Part shown: piece by piece, positions 26,767-34,591 of the stretch
Layout: each line of letters begins with the position of its first letter
Position numbering within the stretch: position 1 is the stretch's first letter
NCBI GenBank assembly: GCA_019459485.1
Contig: JAIBEZ010000011.1
Span: 1-64,000 of the forward strand
DNA length: 64,000 nucleotides
From: Prolixibacteraceae bacterium
GTDB lineage: Bacteria; Bacteroidota; Bacteroidia; Bacteroidales; Prolixibacteraceae
Reading direction: 5' to 3'
The notes under the pieces: generated by a model
Seen by the model: the letters and a program-made list of their open reading frames with translations, nothing else
Database searches by the model: none
Told to the model about the DNA's origin: nothing
Program-made: the position numbers and the translations under genes

Positions 26767-28173
26767 TTAACTCACACGTATATCTTCCATTAAATCAATT
26801 CTATCAATCAAAAATGAAATCTTTAACCCCGTAATGTTGCTATTGTTGGAATATCGTTCTATAATTTCTTCAAAGATGCCACCACCCGTTGTTAAGGTTG
26901 AATTGTATAGGATTTTCTTTTTCCCATCTTCATCATTCCCATATAAACTTCTCCAAGCCCCATGGTTTATGTAGTTATTGAAAAAATAGACTAATTGCGC
27001 TTCAACAAATATATAAGTACGTAATTCATCATCGGACAAACTTTTTGGTATAAAAGACTCAAATCCATTTATTAATTCTTGAATATTAAGTTTTTGAACT
27101 CTTATTTGCTGATAGAAATTCAGATGTTGGACCTTAAAATAAATAAGAACAAGAAACAGTTCTGGAAATAAATAATTATTCGGATGGAAACTATTTAATG
27201 CAATCCGAGCATGTGCAAGAATCTTTTCTTGTTGTCGGAGTGTAAGCTTGTCATTTTTAAATAATTGAATTGACATATTTAAAAAATCCACTGGATCGTT
27301 TCTTAGTTCACCATGCTTCCACCTATCGCTTGATTTAAAGAATTTCCCAAAATCAAAGTACTCAAATAGGTATTTACAAAACATTTCTGTGCTTGGTTCA
27401 GGAATTGCATATTCAAGATCAATAAAACGGCGCAGGTACTCATCAGCGTTTAAGCTTTCGCTACCATATACACCGCGTACAGCATGTCCAAGTTGAACTT
27501 TATCGATAGAAAGCACAAATACAATTCCTGGCACACCAAAGAAATGCTTTACCTTTTCAAGTACATCCACGGCATAATCAGGTCGGCATCGATCAAGCTC
27601 ATCAATAATAAAAACAATTGGTTTGTCTTCCGTAGATTTCTTTACAAACTCCTCCAATGAAGTTCTGAACTCTTTAAGTCCTTCTTTTTTTGAAGTATAT
27701 TCCTGAATTTGTGTTTGTAGAAGTTCATTAGCGTTGTCTGCCATTCCTTCGAACAATTCTTTTAAAACTTCTTTATCAAGATATTTCGATGCAGCTGCTT
27801 TTAGTAATATTGGGATTGCACTTTTAGTTAAAATAGCACCCTTTGCTAGCACCTTTTTAAACAAGGATTTTGTTCCCCTTTCTTGAAGCGTGGATAATTC
27901 TGACATAAGAGCAGCTAAAGCACCATTCTCAAAATCATTTTCCCAGGCATTGAAGTACAGCGTTTTAAATCCTTGGTTATTCAGCTGTTGTTGCCACATC
28001 TTCACAAATGTGGTTTTTCCTGTACCCCATTCATTGTTTATGGCAAGCACAAATCCATCGGCATAACTACCAACCAACGAAGTTAAAATGTTCGCATACT
28101 GCTCACGACCTAACTTGCAATTCGCAAAAGGTCGCTCAGCATCAATGGGAATGTCATGATGTTTAAGTTTCAT
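26767..28173 (-). CDS. KAP-family P-loop NTPase inside the restriction operon
   Basis: The 468-residue product has Walker A INNEWGTGKTTF (Gly50 to Thr55) and Walker B IVFIIDELDRCRPDY (Asp191-Arg195). It continues with VFVLSIDKVQLGHAVRGVYG and DEYLRRFIDLEY, the defining KAP-family motifs. KAP NTPases often carry membrane helices inserted in the P-loop domain; here only a short apolar helix (about 112-128) is present, so it may be soluble. Its ATG overlaps the hsdS stop by 4 bp (ATGA), and hsdR follows 24 bp later. It is therefore an integral part of the operon. KAP proteins occur in several anti-phage settings; a defence role here is inference. Confidence 0.9.
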   Translation of the reverse strand: MKLKHHDIPIDAERPFANCKLGREQYANILTSLVGSYADGFVLAINNEWGTGKTTFVKMWQQQLNNQGFKTLYFNAWENDFENGALAALMSELSTLQERGTKSLFKKVLAKGAILTKSAIPILLKAAASKYLDKEVLKELFEGMADNANELLQTQIQEYTSKKEGLKEFRTSLEEFVKKSTEDKPIVFIIDELDRCRPDYAVDVLEKVKHFFGVPGIVFVLSIDKVQLGHAVRGVYGSESLNADEYLRRFIDLEYAIPEPSTEMFCKYLFEYFDFGKFFKSSDRWKHGELRNDPVDFLNMSIQLFKNDKLTLRQQEKILAHARIALNSFHPNNYLFPELFLVLIYFKVQHLNFYQQIRVQKLNIQELINGFESFIPKSLSDDELRTYIFVEAQLVYFFNNYINHGAWRSLYGNDEDGKKKILYNSTLTTGGGIFEEIIERYSNNSNITGLKISFLIDRIDLMEDIRVS

Positions 28174-29330
28174 AGGGCTATTTCTTTTACAGTCGTTAAT
28201 TCTCCACTAAACGCTTTCTGTAATATGCTTTTCTTCAACTCTTCCAGACTTTCAAGCCTCTTCTGGTAGTTCTCTTCCAACTGTTTGGTTTCTACGGAAA
28301 GAGCATCGAGTCTGAATACAATTTGCTTTTGATCCTTTATCGGAGGAACTGGTATTGGAATCCTGTTCAGCATAGCCTGATTTAACTTGGGTTGAGCCAT
28401 TCCACTGACAAAAGGGTCTAACCTAATCGAGTTAAGGTAGTATTCCACAAATCTTTGGGTGGTTAAATCGTCAAACTTCAAAACATGAGCATGATTGTTT
28501 ACCCAAATTTTTCCACTCACTGGAAAAGCAATGGGGTAAGTTCGAGCCAAAAGATTTGCTCCATCTTCCGAAACTAATAGCAAATCATCATCAAAAATAT
28601 AATCGGCAACGTAATCAACTATTCCCGATGCTCCATAATAAGGATATTCCCCGGAACTCCTGACATTCTTTGTGATAGGAATTCGTTTACTATCAAGGTT
28701 TTCTGAAATCTGATTAAGTTTCTTTTCCACCCATCCCTCGCCCTTATTGGTAAAGATGCTGTTCAGTTCGCTTTGGAATAGCTCTTGGGCGTTTTGCAGG
28801 TTCTTTTCTGTATTGGCTTTGGCTTGGTCGATGGCCTCAAAAGCTTCGTCGAGAATGGCTACGATGCGATTTTCTTCGTTAAGAGGGGGTACAGGAATAT
28901 CAAAATCTCGAAGGTATCCTAAGCCTACAAATCTTTGAGTAGTTCCTTTTGCTTCCTTATTCATTCGATCAATTACCTCAAAGGAATCCAAATAATACTT
29001 CAGGAACCAGCTATTACGGCCCTTTCGAACTTTAAATAAAGCCACATTCTTTATTGCAAAGTTTGAATCTTCTGTTACCACAACTGGATTTCCAATAGTC
29101 CCAATCATTGCAAATAAAACATCACCAGAATCAACTTTACTTCTTTTATTGATGTTGATAAAATCCGATTCTGATATGTAACGAATGTCATCCAAGGTGA
29201 TTTTTCCGTCCTTTAGATTTTTGGATGTCACTAATGGAAACCCTGATTCATAGTATTTAGGCGAATCATGAGTGCCGTCACGAACATCATAAACTTCACC
29301 CAGCTTTTTTACCTCCCAACCTTTTCTCAT
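28170..29330 (-). CDS. hsdS: Type I restriction enzyme specificity subunit S
   Basis: The 386-residue product has two target-recognition domains: about 1-145, beginning WEVKKLGEVYDVRDG, and about 195-330, beginning WVEKKLNQISENL. Each is followed by a conserved helical spacer (PPLNEENRIVAILDEAFEAIDQ and PPIKDQKQIVFRLDAL). The two half-repeats recognise the two halves of a bipartite DNA site. Both ends overlap neighbours by 4 bp (hsdM upstream, KAP downstream), giving translational coupling. The recognition sequence cannot be read from the protein. Confidence 0.92.
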   Translation of the reverse strand: MRKGWEVKKLGEVYDVRDGTHDSPKYYESGFPLVTSKNLKDGKITLDDIRYISESDFININKRSKVDSGDVLFAMIGTIGNPVVVTEDSNFAIKNVALFKVRKGRNSWFLKYYLDSFEVIDRMNKEAKGTTQRFVGLGYLRDFDIPVPPLNEENRIVAILDEAFEAIDQAKANTEKNLQNAQELFQSELNSIFTNKGEGWVEKKLNQISENLDSKRIPITKNVRSSGEYPYYGASGIVDYVADYIFDDDLLLVSEDGANLLARTYPIAFPVSGKIWVNNHAHVLKFDDLTTQRFVEYYLNSIRLDPFVSGMAQPKLNQAMLNRIPIPVPPIKDQKQIVFRLDALSVETKQLEENYQKRLESLEELKKSILQKAFSGELTTVKEIAL

Positions 29331-30784
29331 GCGATCAACTCTTTGATGGTTAAGAGAATGTCATTGGTTTCAACATCCAGTTCCTGCATTTCGTCCAGAA
29401 TGTCCTGTGGGCTGCGCAGTGGGGCTTCTTCCGGCATATTGGGGTTTTTAACCCCCAGATCGTAAGTATCGGTATTCAGTTCGGCTATTTTCAGGCCCCA
29501 GCTTCGTTCTGTTTCAGGCCGGGTCTTTTGTAGTTGAACAAATTCCTGCAAATCGTCGTCGTTCAACGGATTGCCTTTACCCATGTTGCGGCCCGGGTTC
29601 AGTTGGTAATACCAAACCTGTTTGGTGGGTTCGCCCTTCTGGAAGAACAGCACTACCGTTTTCACACCAGCCCCAAGGAACGTACCGCCTGGCATATCCA
29701 ACACCGTGTGCAGGTTGCAGCTTTCGAGCAGGTGCTTGCGCAGGCTCACCGAAGCGTTATCCGAATTGCTCAGGAAGGTGTTTTTAATCACGATGGCTGC
29801 ACGTCCACCGGCTTTGAGCGATTTAATAAAGTGTTGCAGAAACAGGAAAGCCGTTTCACCCGTCTTGATGTCGAAGTTCTGCTGCACTTCCGGGCGTTCC
29901 TTTCCACCAAATGGAGGATTCGCAAGGATAATGTGGTAGCGGTCTTTCTCCTGAATGTCGCGTATATTCTCGCCCAGCGTGTTCGTGTGGATGATGTTCG
30001 GGGCTTCAATGCCGTGCAAAATCATATTCATCACCCCGATGATGTAGGCCAGATTCTTCTTTTCTTTCCCGTAGAAGGTCTTTTCCTGAAGGGTTTTCAG
30101 GTTGTCGGTGGTTTTATCCATCCGCTGATACATGTATTCGTATGCCTCGCACAAGAAGCCAGCAGAGCCCACCGCACCGTCATACACTTTTTCACCCACT
30201 TTGGGGTCGGTAACCTGAATCATGGCCCTGATCAATGGTCGGGGCGTATAATATTGACCACCGTTGCGCCCTGCATTCCCCATGTTCTTGATCTTGGTTT
30301 CGTACAGGTGGCTCAATTCGTGCTTGTCTTTGGTCGAAAGGAAAGGAAGATCGTCAGCCAGTTCCAGAATCTCGCGCAGGTTGTATCCGCTCTGTATTTT
30401 GTTCTTCAGTTCGCTGAATATCTCACCTATCTTGTATTGCAGCGTTTGTGGATTGTCAGCCGAATGTTTAAAGCTTGCGAGGTACGGAAACAGTTTCAGG
30501 TCAACAAAACGAACCAGATCGGGTCCTGTCATTGCTTTGTGGTGGTCAACCTTTCCATCTTCAGTTTTCGGCATCGCCCACACTGGCCAACGGTATTCCT
30601 CGTCGATGATGTATTCGTATGTTTTACCCCGGAGAGCCGCTTCATCAGCCTTTTCCAGTTCCAATTCGTCGAGGTAGCGGAGGAACAGCACCCATGAGGT
30701 TTGCCCAATGTAATCAAGTTCGCTGTCAGCACCAGAATCCTTGTAAAGTATGTCGTCGATGTTCTTAAACGTCTGTTCAAACAT
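29327..30784 (-). CDS. hsdM: Type I restriction enzyme methyltransferase subunit M
   Basis: The 485-residue product begins MFEQTFKNIDDILYKD, the usual start of the HsdM N-terminal domain. It carries the AdoMet motif DGAVGSAGFL (about 203-212) and the N6-adenine catalytic motif NPPF (289-292). With HsdS it methylates adenines in the recognition site, protecting host DNA. The frame is open to an ATG at 30859, but that lies within the promoter (box at 30857-30864) and the added residues look non-coding. The ATG at 30784 is therefore used. It is the first gene of the hsdM-hsdS-KAP-hsdR operon. Confidence 0.94.
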   Translation of the reverse strand: MFEQTFKNIDDILYKDSGADSELDYIGQTSWVLFLRYLDELELEKADEAALRGKTYEYIIDEEYRWPVWAMPKTEDGKVDHHKAMTGPDLVRFVDLKLFPYLASFKHSADNPQTLQYKIGEIFSELKNKIQSGYNLREILELADDLPFLSTKDKHELSHLYETKIKNMGNAGRNGGQYYTPRPLIRAMIQVTDPKVGEKVYDGAVGSAGFLCEAYEYMYQRMDKTTDNLKTLQEKTFYGKEKKNLAYIIGVMNMILHGIEAPNIIHTNTLGENIRDIQEKDRYHIILANPPFGGKERPEVQQNFDIKTGETAFLFLQHFIKSLKAGGRAAIVIKNTFLSNSDNASVSLRKHLLESCNLHTVLDMPGGTFLGAGVKTVVLFFQKGEPTKQVWYYQLNPGRNMGKGNPLNDDDLQEFVQLQKTRPETERSWGLKIAELNTDTYDLGVKNPNMPEEAPLRSPQDILDEMQELDVETNDILLTIKELIA

Positions 30785-30856
30785 GAGTATCGTAATATTT
30801 AGTTGTTGTGTAACCGATTTTCCGTGCAGTAATCGAGGGCATGGAAAATTAAATCC

Positions 30857-30888
30857 CAAATGTATAAATCTCGAACGACTTTCGGCAA
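30857..30888 (-). promoter_or_regulatory. Promoter of the hsdM operon
   Basis: On the minus strand a TTG (30886-30888) and the -7 box TACATTTG (30857-30864) are 21 bp apart, a close match to the Bacteroidota promoter pattern. Transcription would begin about 65 bp before the hsdM ATG. Confidence 0.65.
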
Positions 30889-31400
30889 TTGTGCAGCGGT
30901 TATTTATCAGAATACAGTAAATCAGTGTTTGAGCAGTTCCACCCTGCCATATTCATATAACCGGGAACCATAACCGTATGTTAGGAACGTTTCTGAGCGG
31001 GAGCGCTTTGGGTAGCATTATGCCCATGATGTAGGGTTGGTTATTTCTTTTGCATGTAATATAATAGCTCGTCCAAGGGTTCAGAATATTGTCAGCACAA
31101 ATAAAGCAAACTCAGATTTCAGAGCGTTAAAACTGATATTGTTTTGCTGAAAATTGATGGTCGTGTATGAAACACCCCGGCAGTTATAGTTTATCCCCCT
31201 ATCAATTCACAGGGGAAAAGTCGATTTCAGTTTGGTGCCGGGCAGTACCATCGGAAAGTAAAATTAAATCAATTACCCATTCACAACATCAATAGTAAAA
31301 AGAAAAGCCCCACCTGTATGGGATGGAGCTTCTGTTCGGTAAGTCGGTTGTAGTGGCGCAATAATTGCAGAAAACCCCTATAAGAGAAAGAATAATGTAA
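30889..31400. other. Gene-free stretch between hsdM and the helicase-like gene
   Basis: About 510 bp without a credible gene. It contains a weak CCCCT/AGGGG hairpin near 31196-31216. An imperfect stem at about 31303-31332 (AAGCCCCACC with GATGGAGCTT) lies 70 bp past the helicase stop and may be its terminator. Otherwise nothing recognisable. Confidence 0.3.
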
Positions 31401-33416
31401 TTAATTGTACACTTCGGTTACTGTCATTCTGGTACTATTTACTGGTCTTCTGCTTTGGTATATGTTTAGAAGTGCAACAATACTGTCAGATAAAATAGCT
31501 TTGCCAATCACATACCCTCTTTCCATGTTACCAGTCTGTGGATTCTTTTCACGCTTCTTTTCAACAGTAAAGTAGAACGAGATGTCTGTAGCTTGTGGTT
31601 TTGAAAGCCCTTTCTGTGTGTATAATGGGTGTAGAATATTATGTATCTGACTATTCGAGTAAAACTCACCAACCGTAAATTGATTCTTCATACCTCGTCT
31701 CAAATCATCTTTTGCGGAGAAATAGTTCAGCTCCTGCTTAAGCTTCTTTTCCCCCCTTCTACTTGTTGTAATCATCTTTTCAGCGCCCAGCTTCTCGAAT
31801 GCTTGCTTCAGCGTTGGATATTCCTGTTCGATTATTGCTAACGTTCTTTTATCCTTTTCAATCTGATCGTTATCTACTTCAGAGGTTAAAACCACATTAT
31901 CAATCCGGGTTCTTACCGCAGCATATCTCACGGCTACTTCGCCAAGCGATTTCTTGCTCAGGTAGCTTAATGCCACATTGTCTTCACGGAAGAAATAGTC
32001 CTGTTCATAAACGATTGCATGTTGCTCGATGGTGTTGATCACCTTCATTCTACAATTAAACGTCGTGGTAATATAGTTTTGATAGTTTTTTAGTTTGATC
32101 GCGTCAAGATCCAATGATACCTTCAAATCTCCAGTTGTTTCGTCATGTTGCAGTAATCCATGTTCAAAGTCGGTGGAAAGCCTTTTTATCAATGTTATTC
32201 TTTCTGCCTCAGTCTCACACCTTCCATAAATCTCAATACAGTCTTTTGCTTCGGATATCTCCTTTTGCAGCTCATTCTCAAGCTCTTCTGGTGATTTTCC
32301 ATAGGATGAAGTGTTGTAAATGAACAGGATAGTATTTTTCAGCTTGTTCCCAGGTGTCCTAATTCTACCTGCAATCTGGGGAAGACTAACGTTCATGTCA
32401 AGAAGCGTATTCTTGGAACTCACCCGGCTGACGACCACGGATAGGGCTGAATCTGAATAGAAATCCACTCCTTCGAACGCTTTGGAGGTAACAAAGGTGA
32501 TCGGCTTATTGGGTGCGCTTGCATGCGTTATTTCAACTTCATCAGACTCAATGTCAAATGCTTTCGCAAGTATGTCCTTGTTACTACCCTGATCAGAAAC
32601 AATTATTTTGCACTCATTGGGCTGTAGGTTACTGTTGCTTATTAACGTTGCAATGTCAGTAACGCTGTTGATGAAGAAGATCAATTCCTTTGCTTCAATC
32701 TGATTGCCTTCTCCATCTGCAACAGCCATCAAGCCTTCGATCCTGAATTCATTGATAAGCTTGTTTGCTGCGATTAATGGTGATTGCTGAATGCTGGAAA
32801 TCACCTTCACGTCAACACCGCTTTCCCATTCATACTCGACGTAATTGTACTTCAACATTGCTTCAGGCGTAAATTCAGGAAGTAAAGGTGTCGCAGTAAT
32901 AAACTGAGTATTCTCAAACTTATCGAACAGTGCGGTAAGCTGTTTTATTGCTTTTTCCCTGTAGGATAGGGCTGTCATAAGCATATGCGCTTCATCAACC
33001 GCTAAAACGTATTTGGTACCAGCATTCACCCTCTCAACACGGTTCAATGCGTTGTATAAATGTTCTGTTTGATCGTAAACAGCAATAAACTTTGGAACTG
33101 CAACTGTGGATGTGTATTCACGTACCTCGTTGTCTGTTGTTTCAGCCTTGTACCACAAAACTTTACCTGAATGCCTATCAGCAGTGGATTTACCATGGCA
33201 TAGCTCATTGGTCGGGCAGGATAAAATCAAGGGCTGATTGTTCTCTAATAGGATTGTCGTAGCTCCACAACCTGTTAAACCTTTTGATATAAATGTATTG
33301 GGTTCAAACTCGCTCAGGAATGCTTCCACACCTCTGTCGTTATCATCTCCAAAAAATCTGTGCTTTGCCGGGACTGTAATCTTTTTGTAACTCTTAAAAC
33401 TATTGTTCATTGTCAT
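31401..33416 (-). CDS. SF2-like helicase with a lysine-less P-loop
   Basis: The 671-residue product shows an SF2 helicase layout. A P-loop-like GLTGCGATT lies at 46-54, a Walker B DEAH at 141-144, motif III-like ITATP at about 173-177, and a second RecA-like lobe contains FVTSKAFEGVDFY (about 308-320) and motif VI QIAGRIR at 347-353. The invariant lysine of Walker A is replaced by alanine (GATT for GKTT/S). The C-terminal 250 residues are of unknown type. I recall GATT-type P-loops in helicase-like proteins of Bacteroidota phages and mobile elements, so this may be a family trait. It overlaps the upstream small gene by 17 bp. A role in element replication or defence cannot be decided from sequence. 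Confidence 0.65.
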   Translation of the reverse strand: MTMNNSFKSYKKITVPAKHRFFGDDNDRGVEAFLSEFEPNTFISKGLTGCGATTILLENNQPLILSCPTNELCHGKSTADRHSGKVLWYKAETTDNEVREYTSTVAVPKFIAVYDQTEHLYNALNRVERVNAGTKYVLAVDEAHMLMTALSYREKAIKQLTALFDKFENTQFITATPLLPEFTPEAMLKYNYVEYEWESGVDVKVISSIQQSPLIAANKLINEFRIEGLMAVADGEGNQIEAKELIFFINSVTDIATLISNSNLQPNECKIIVSDQGSNKDILAKAFDIESDEVEITHASAPNKPITFVTSKAFEGVDFYSDSALSVVVSRVSSKNTLLDMNVSLPQIAGRIRTPGNKLKNTILFIYNTSSYGKSPEELENELQKEISEAKDCIEIYGRCETEAERITLIKRLSTDFEHGLLQHDETTGDLKVSLDLDAIKLKNYQNYITTTFNCRMKVINTIEQHAIVYEQDYFFREDNVALSYLSKKSLGEVAVRYAAVRTRIDNVVLTSEVDNDQIEKDKRTLAIIEQEYPTLKQAFEKLGAEKMITTSRRGEKKLKQELNYFSAKDDLRRGMKNQFTVGEFYSNSQIHNILHPLYTQKGLSKPQATDISFYFTVEKKREKNPQTGNMERGYVIGKAILSDSIVALLNIYQSRRPVNSTRMTVTEVYN

Positions 33417-33585
33417 TCTTCATTAAAACTGTTTTCAACTCATTTAAACTATCTATTTTAAATAATATATTTCTAAATGCCTGAGATTGAGTCTTCCCAT
33501 GAAGATTCTCGCACAATTGAAGCCAAGCCGACTTCGTTTCCGGGGTCACTCTGATGTGGATTCGTAAAGATTTGTTTTTCAACAT
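33400..33585 (-). CDS. Small ribbon-helix-helix-like protein
   Basis: The 61-residue product begins with a short strand (LRIHIRVTPETKSAW), then two helices around LQLCENLHG and QSQAFRNILFKI. That pattern matches small ribbon-helix-helix DNA-binding proteins and MobC-like accessory proteins. Its end overlaps the start of the helicase-like gene by 17 bp, so the two are translationally coupled. It could regulate the pair or load the helicase on DNA; both are inference. Confidence 0.5.
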   Translation of the reverse strand: MLKNKSLRIHIRVTPETKSAWLQLCENLHGKTQSQAFRNILFKIDSLNELKTVLMKNDNEQ

Positions 33586-34181
33586 GTCAATGAACTTTGT
33601 ATTTGTAATTTCACTTAGTGAGCTCTTCCAAGTTTAGTTAGTTGAGCCAATAGATAAAAATATGATAGTTGATTTTTCTCACAATGGGTGCCAATTCTGA
33701 ATATTTCTTTGAATGTAAAATGAAAATATTACTCAATACATTGGATTACTGTATTCTAAGTATGTTCAGCCAGTGAGGAGGGTACAGCAGATAATCCATA
33801 AAAAGGATATTGGGTATGTTATCAGTCGCGTAAGCTTCTGATTTCCGATATTGACCCAGACCCAGACCAATGTTTACCGGGTTGTTGCCATTGACTCCAT
33901 CAGTCATAGGTGCTGCCAGTTTACCCAAAAGAATGCAGGGGAGCATAAAAACTCTCCTGTTATTCTCTTTTACTCTCGGATTTCTGGAATATCGAAAAAC
34001 CATAAATCCGTTTGGACGAACCGCTTCGATGTAAGGTGCTGATCTACTGGTTCATAATAACTTTTCTAAAACACAAACTCCAAAGTGTCATTAGAAAAGC
34101 CCATTATGCCCAGTATTTCTTGGTCGTTGATGTTCGTGTTTCAATTAAGTTTGCTGTGATAAATTAATGTTTAACCCGGGA
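33586..34181. other. Gene-free right end of the element
   Basis: About 600 bp between the small DNA-binding-like gene and the right arm sites. A minus-strand frame at 33746-34003 (85 codons) lacks recognisable features and is not called. The AT-rich character near 33600-33750 could include promoter sequence for the helicase pair, but no good TAnnTTTG box was found. Confidence 0.3.
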
Positions 34182-34202
34182 ATGTTTCCATCATGTTTCC
34201 AC
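34182..34202. promoter_or_regulatory. Probable integrase arm-type sites, right end
   Basis: ATGTTTCCAT at 34182-34191 and ATGTTTCCAC at 34193-34202 repeat with an 11-bp period. They are in the same orientation and spacing as the pair at 21698-21718, and lie 79 bp inside the right attachment repeat. Confidence 0.6.
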
Positions 34203-34280
34203 TTTTGAAGTTGTCGTGGATGATAATAGTCGTAACTAGCTGATAATAAATAAAAAAGAGAGCTATTGCTAACTCTCTAC

Positions 34281-34346
34281 GTGCCCGGAACAAGACTCGA
34301 ACTTGCACAACCTTGCGATCACTAGTCCCTGAAACTAGCGTGTCTA
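34281..34346. repeat. Right attachment-site repeat
   Basis: Identical over 66 bp to 21513-21578. It covers the tRNA-Leu gene from the D-arm to the 3' end, so integration rebuilt an intact tRNA at this end. Confidence 0.95.
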
Positions 34347-34365
34347 CCAATTTCACCATCCGGGC
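34282..34365 (-). tRNA. tRNA-Leu, anticodon CAG
   Basis: The 84-nt gene folds as a class II tRNA. The acceptor stem is GCCCGGA with TCCGGGC plus discriminator A, the D-arm contains AAATTGGTAGAC, and the anticodon stem CTAGT/ACTAG closes the loop TTCAGGG with anticodon CAG. It has a long variable arm and a TTCGAGT T-loop. CCA is not encoded. It is the attachment target of the adjoining element. Confidence 0.95.
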
Positions 34366-34591
34366 ATTTGCTTTTCTTTTAAAGCGCTGCAAATATAAAA
34401 ACATTTTACAATTTGAAGATTGTTTTGGCGCGCTATTTTGGATTATTTTTGATACAGATTTTGAATCTGCATTCATGGAAATTTAATCCGTCAGGTACGT
34501 TTATCGGCAGAATTCCGCAATTGGTCGTTTTTGTTGTGCTTCGGTGAGTATAAATGTTTCTTTTTGCCCGAACAATTAAATCCGGTTTGCT

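Larger units (their letters stand above)
21513..34280. mobile_element. 12.8-kb integrative element in tRNA-Leu carrying a type I restriction-modification system
   Basis: A perfect 66-bp direct repeat (21513-21578 and 34281-34346) marks the two ends. It equals the 3' portion of the intact tRNA-Leu gene at the right end, the usual target of tyrosine integrases. Inside lie an integrase next to the left end, a RadC-like gene, a lipoprotein gene, hsdM-hsdS-KAP-hsdR, a helicase-like gene and a ribbon-helix-helix-like gene. Most genes run leftward toward the integrase. No relaxase, type IV coupling protein, replication initiator of a known type or transposase was seen. The boundaries are read directly from sequence. 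Confidence 0.92.

Noticed and set aside
29534-30697. Long plus-strand open frame (387 codons) opposite hsdM
   Set aside because: It is the antisense of a well-supported methyltransferase gene, and its composition (many His, Phe, Val) is typical of a shadow frame.
33746-34003. Minus-strand 85-codon open frame near the right end of the island
   Set aside because: Odd composition, no family resemblance, no good ribosome binding site or promoter. Mentioned only within the gene-free stretch.
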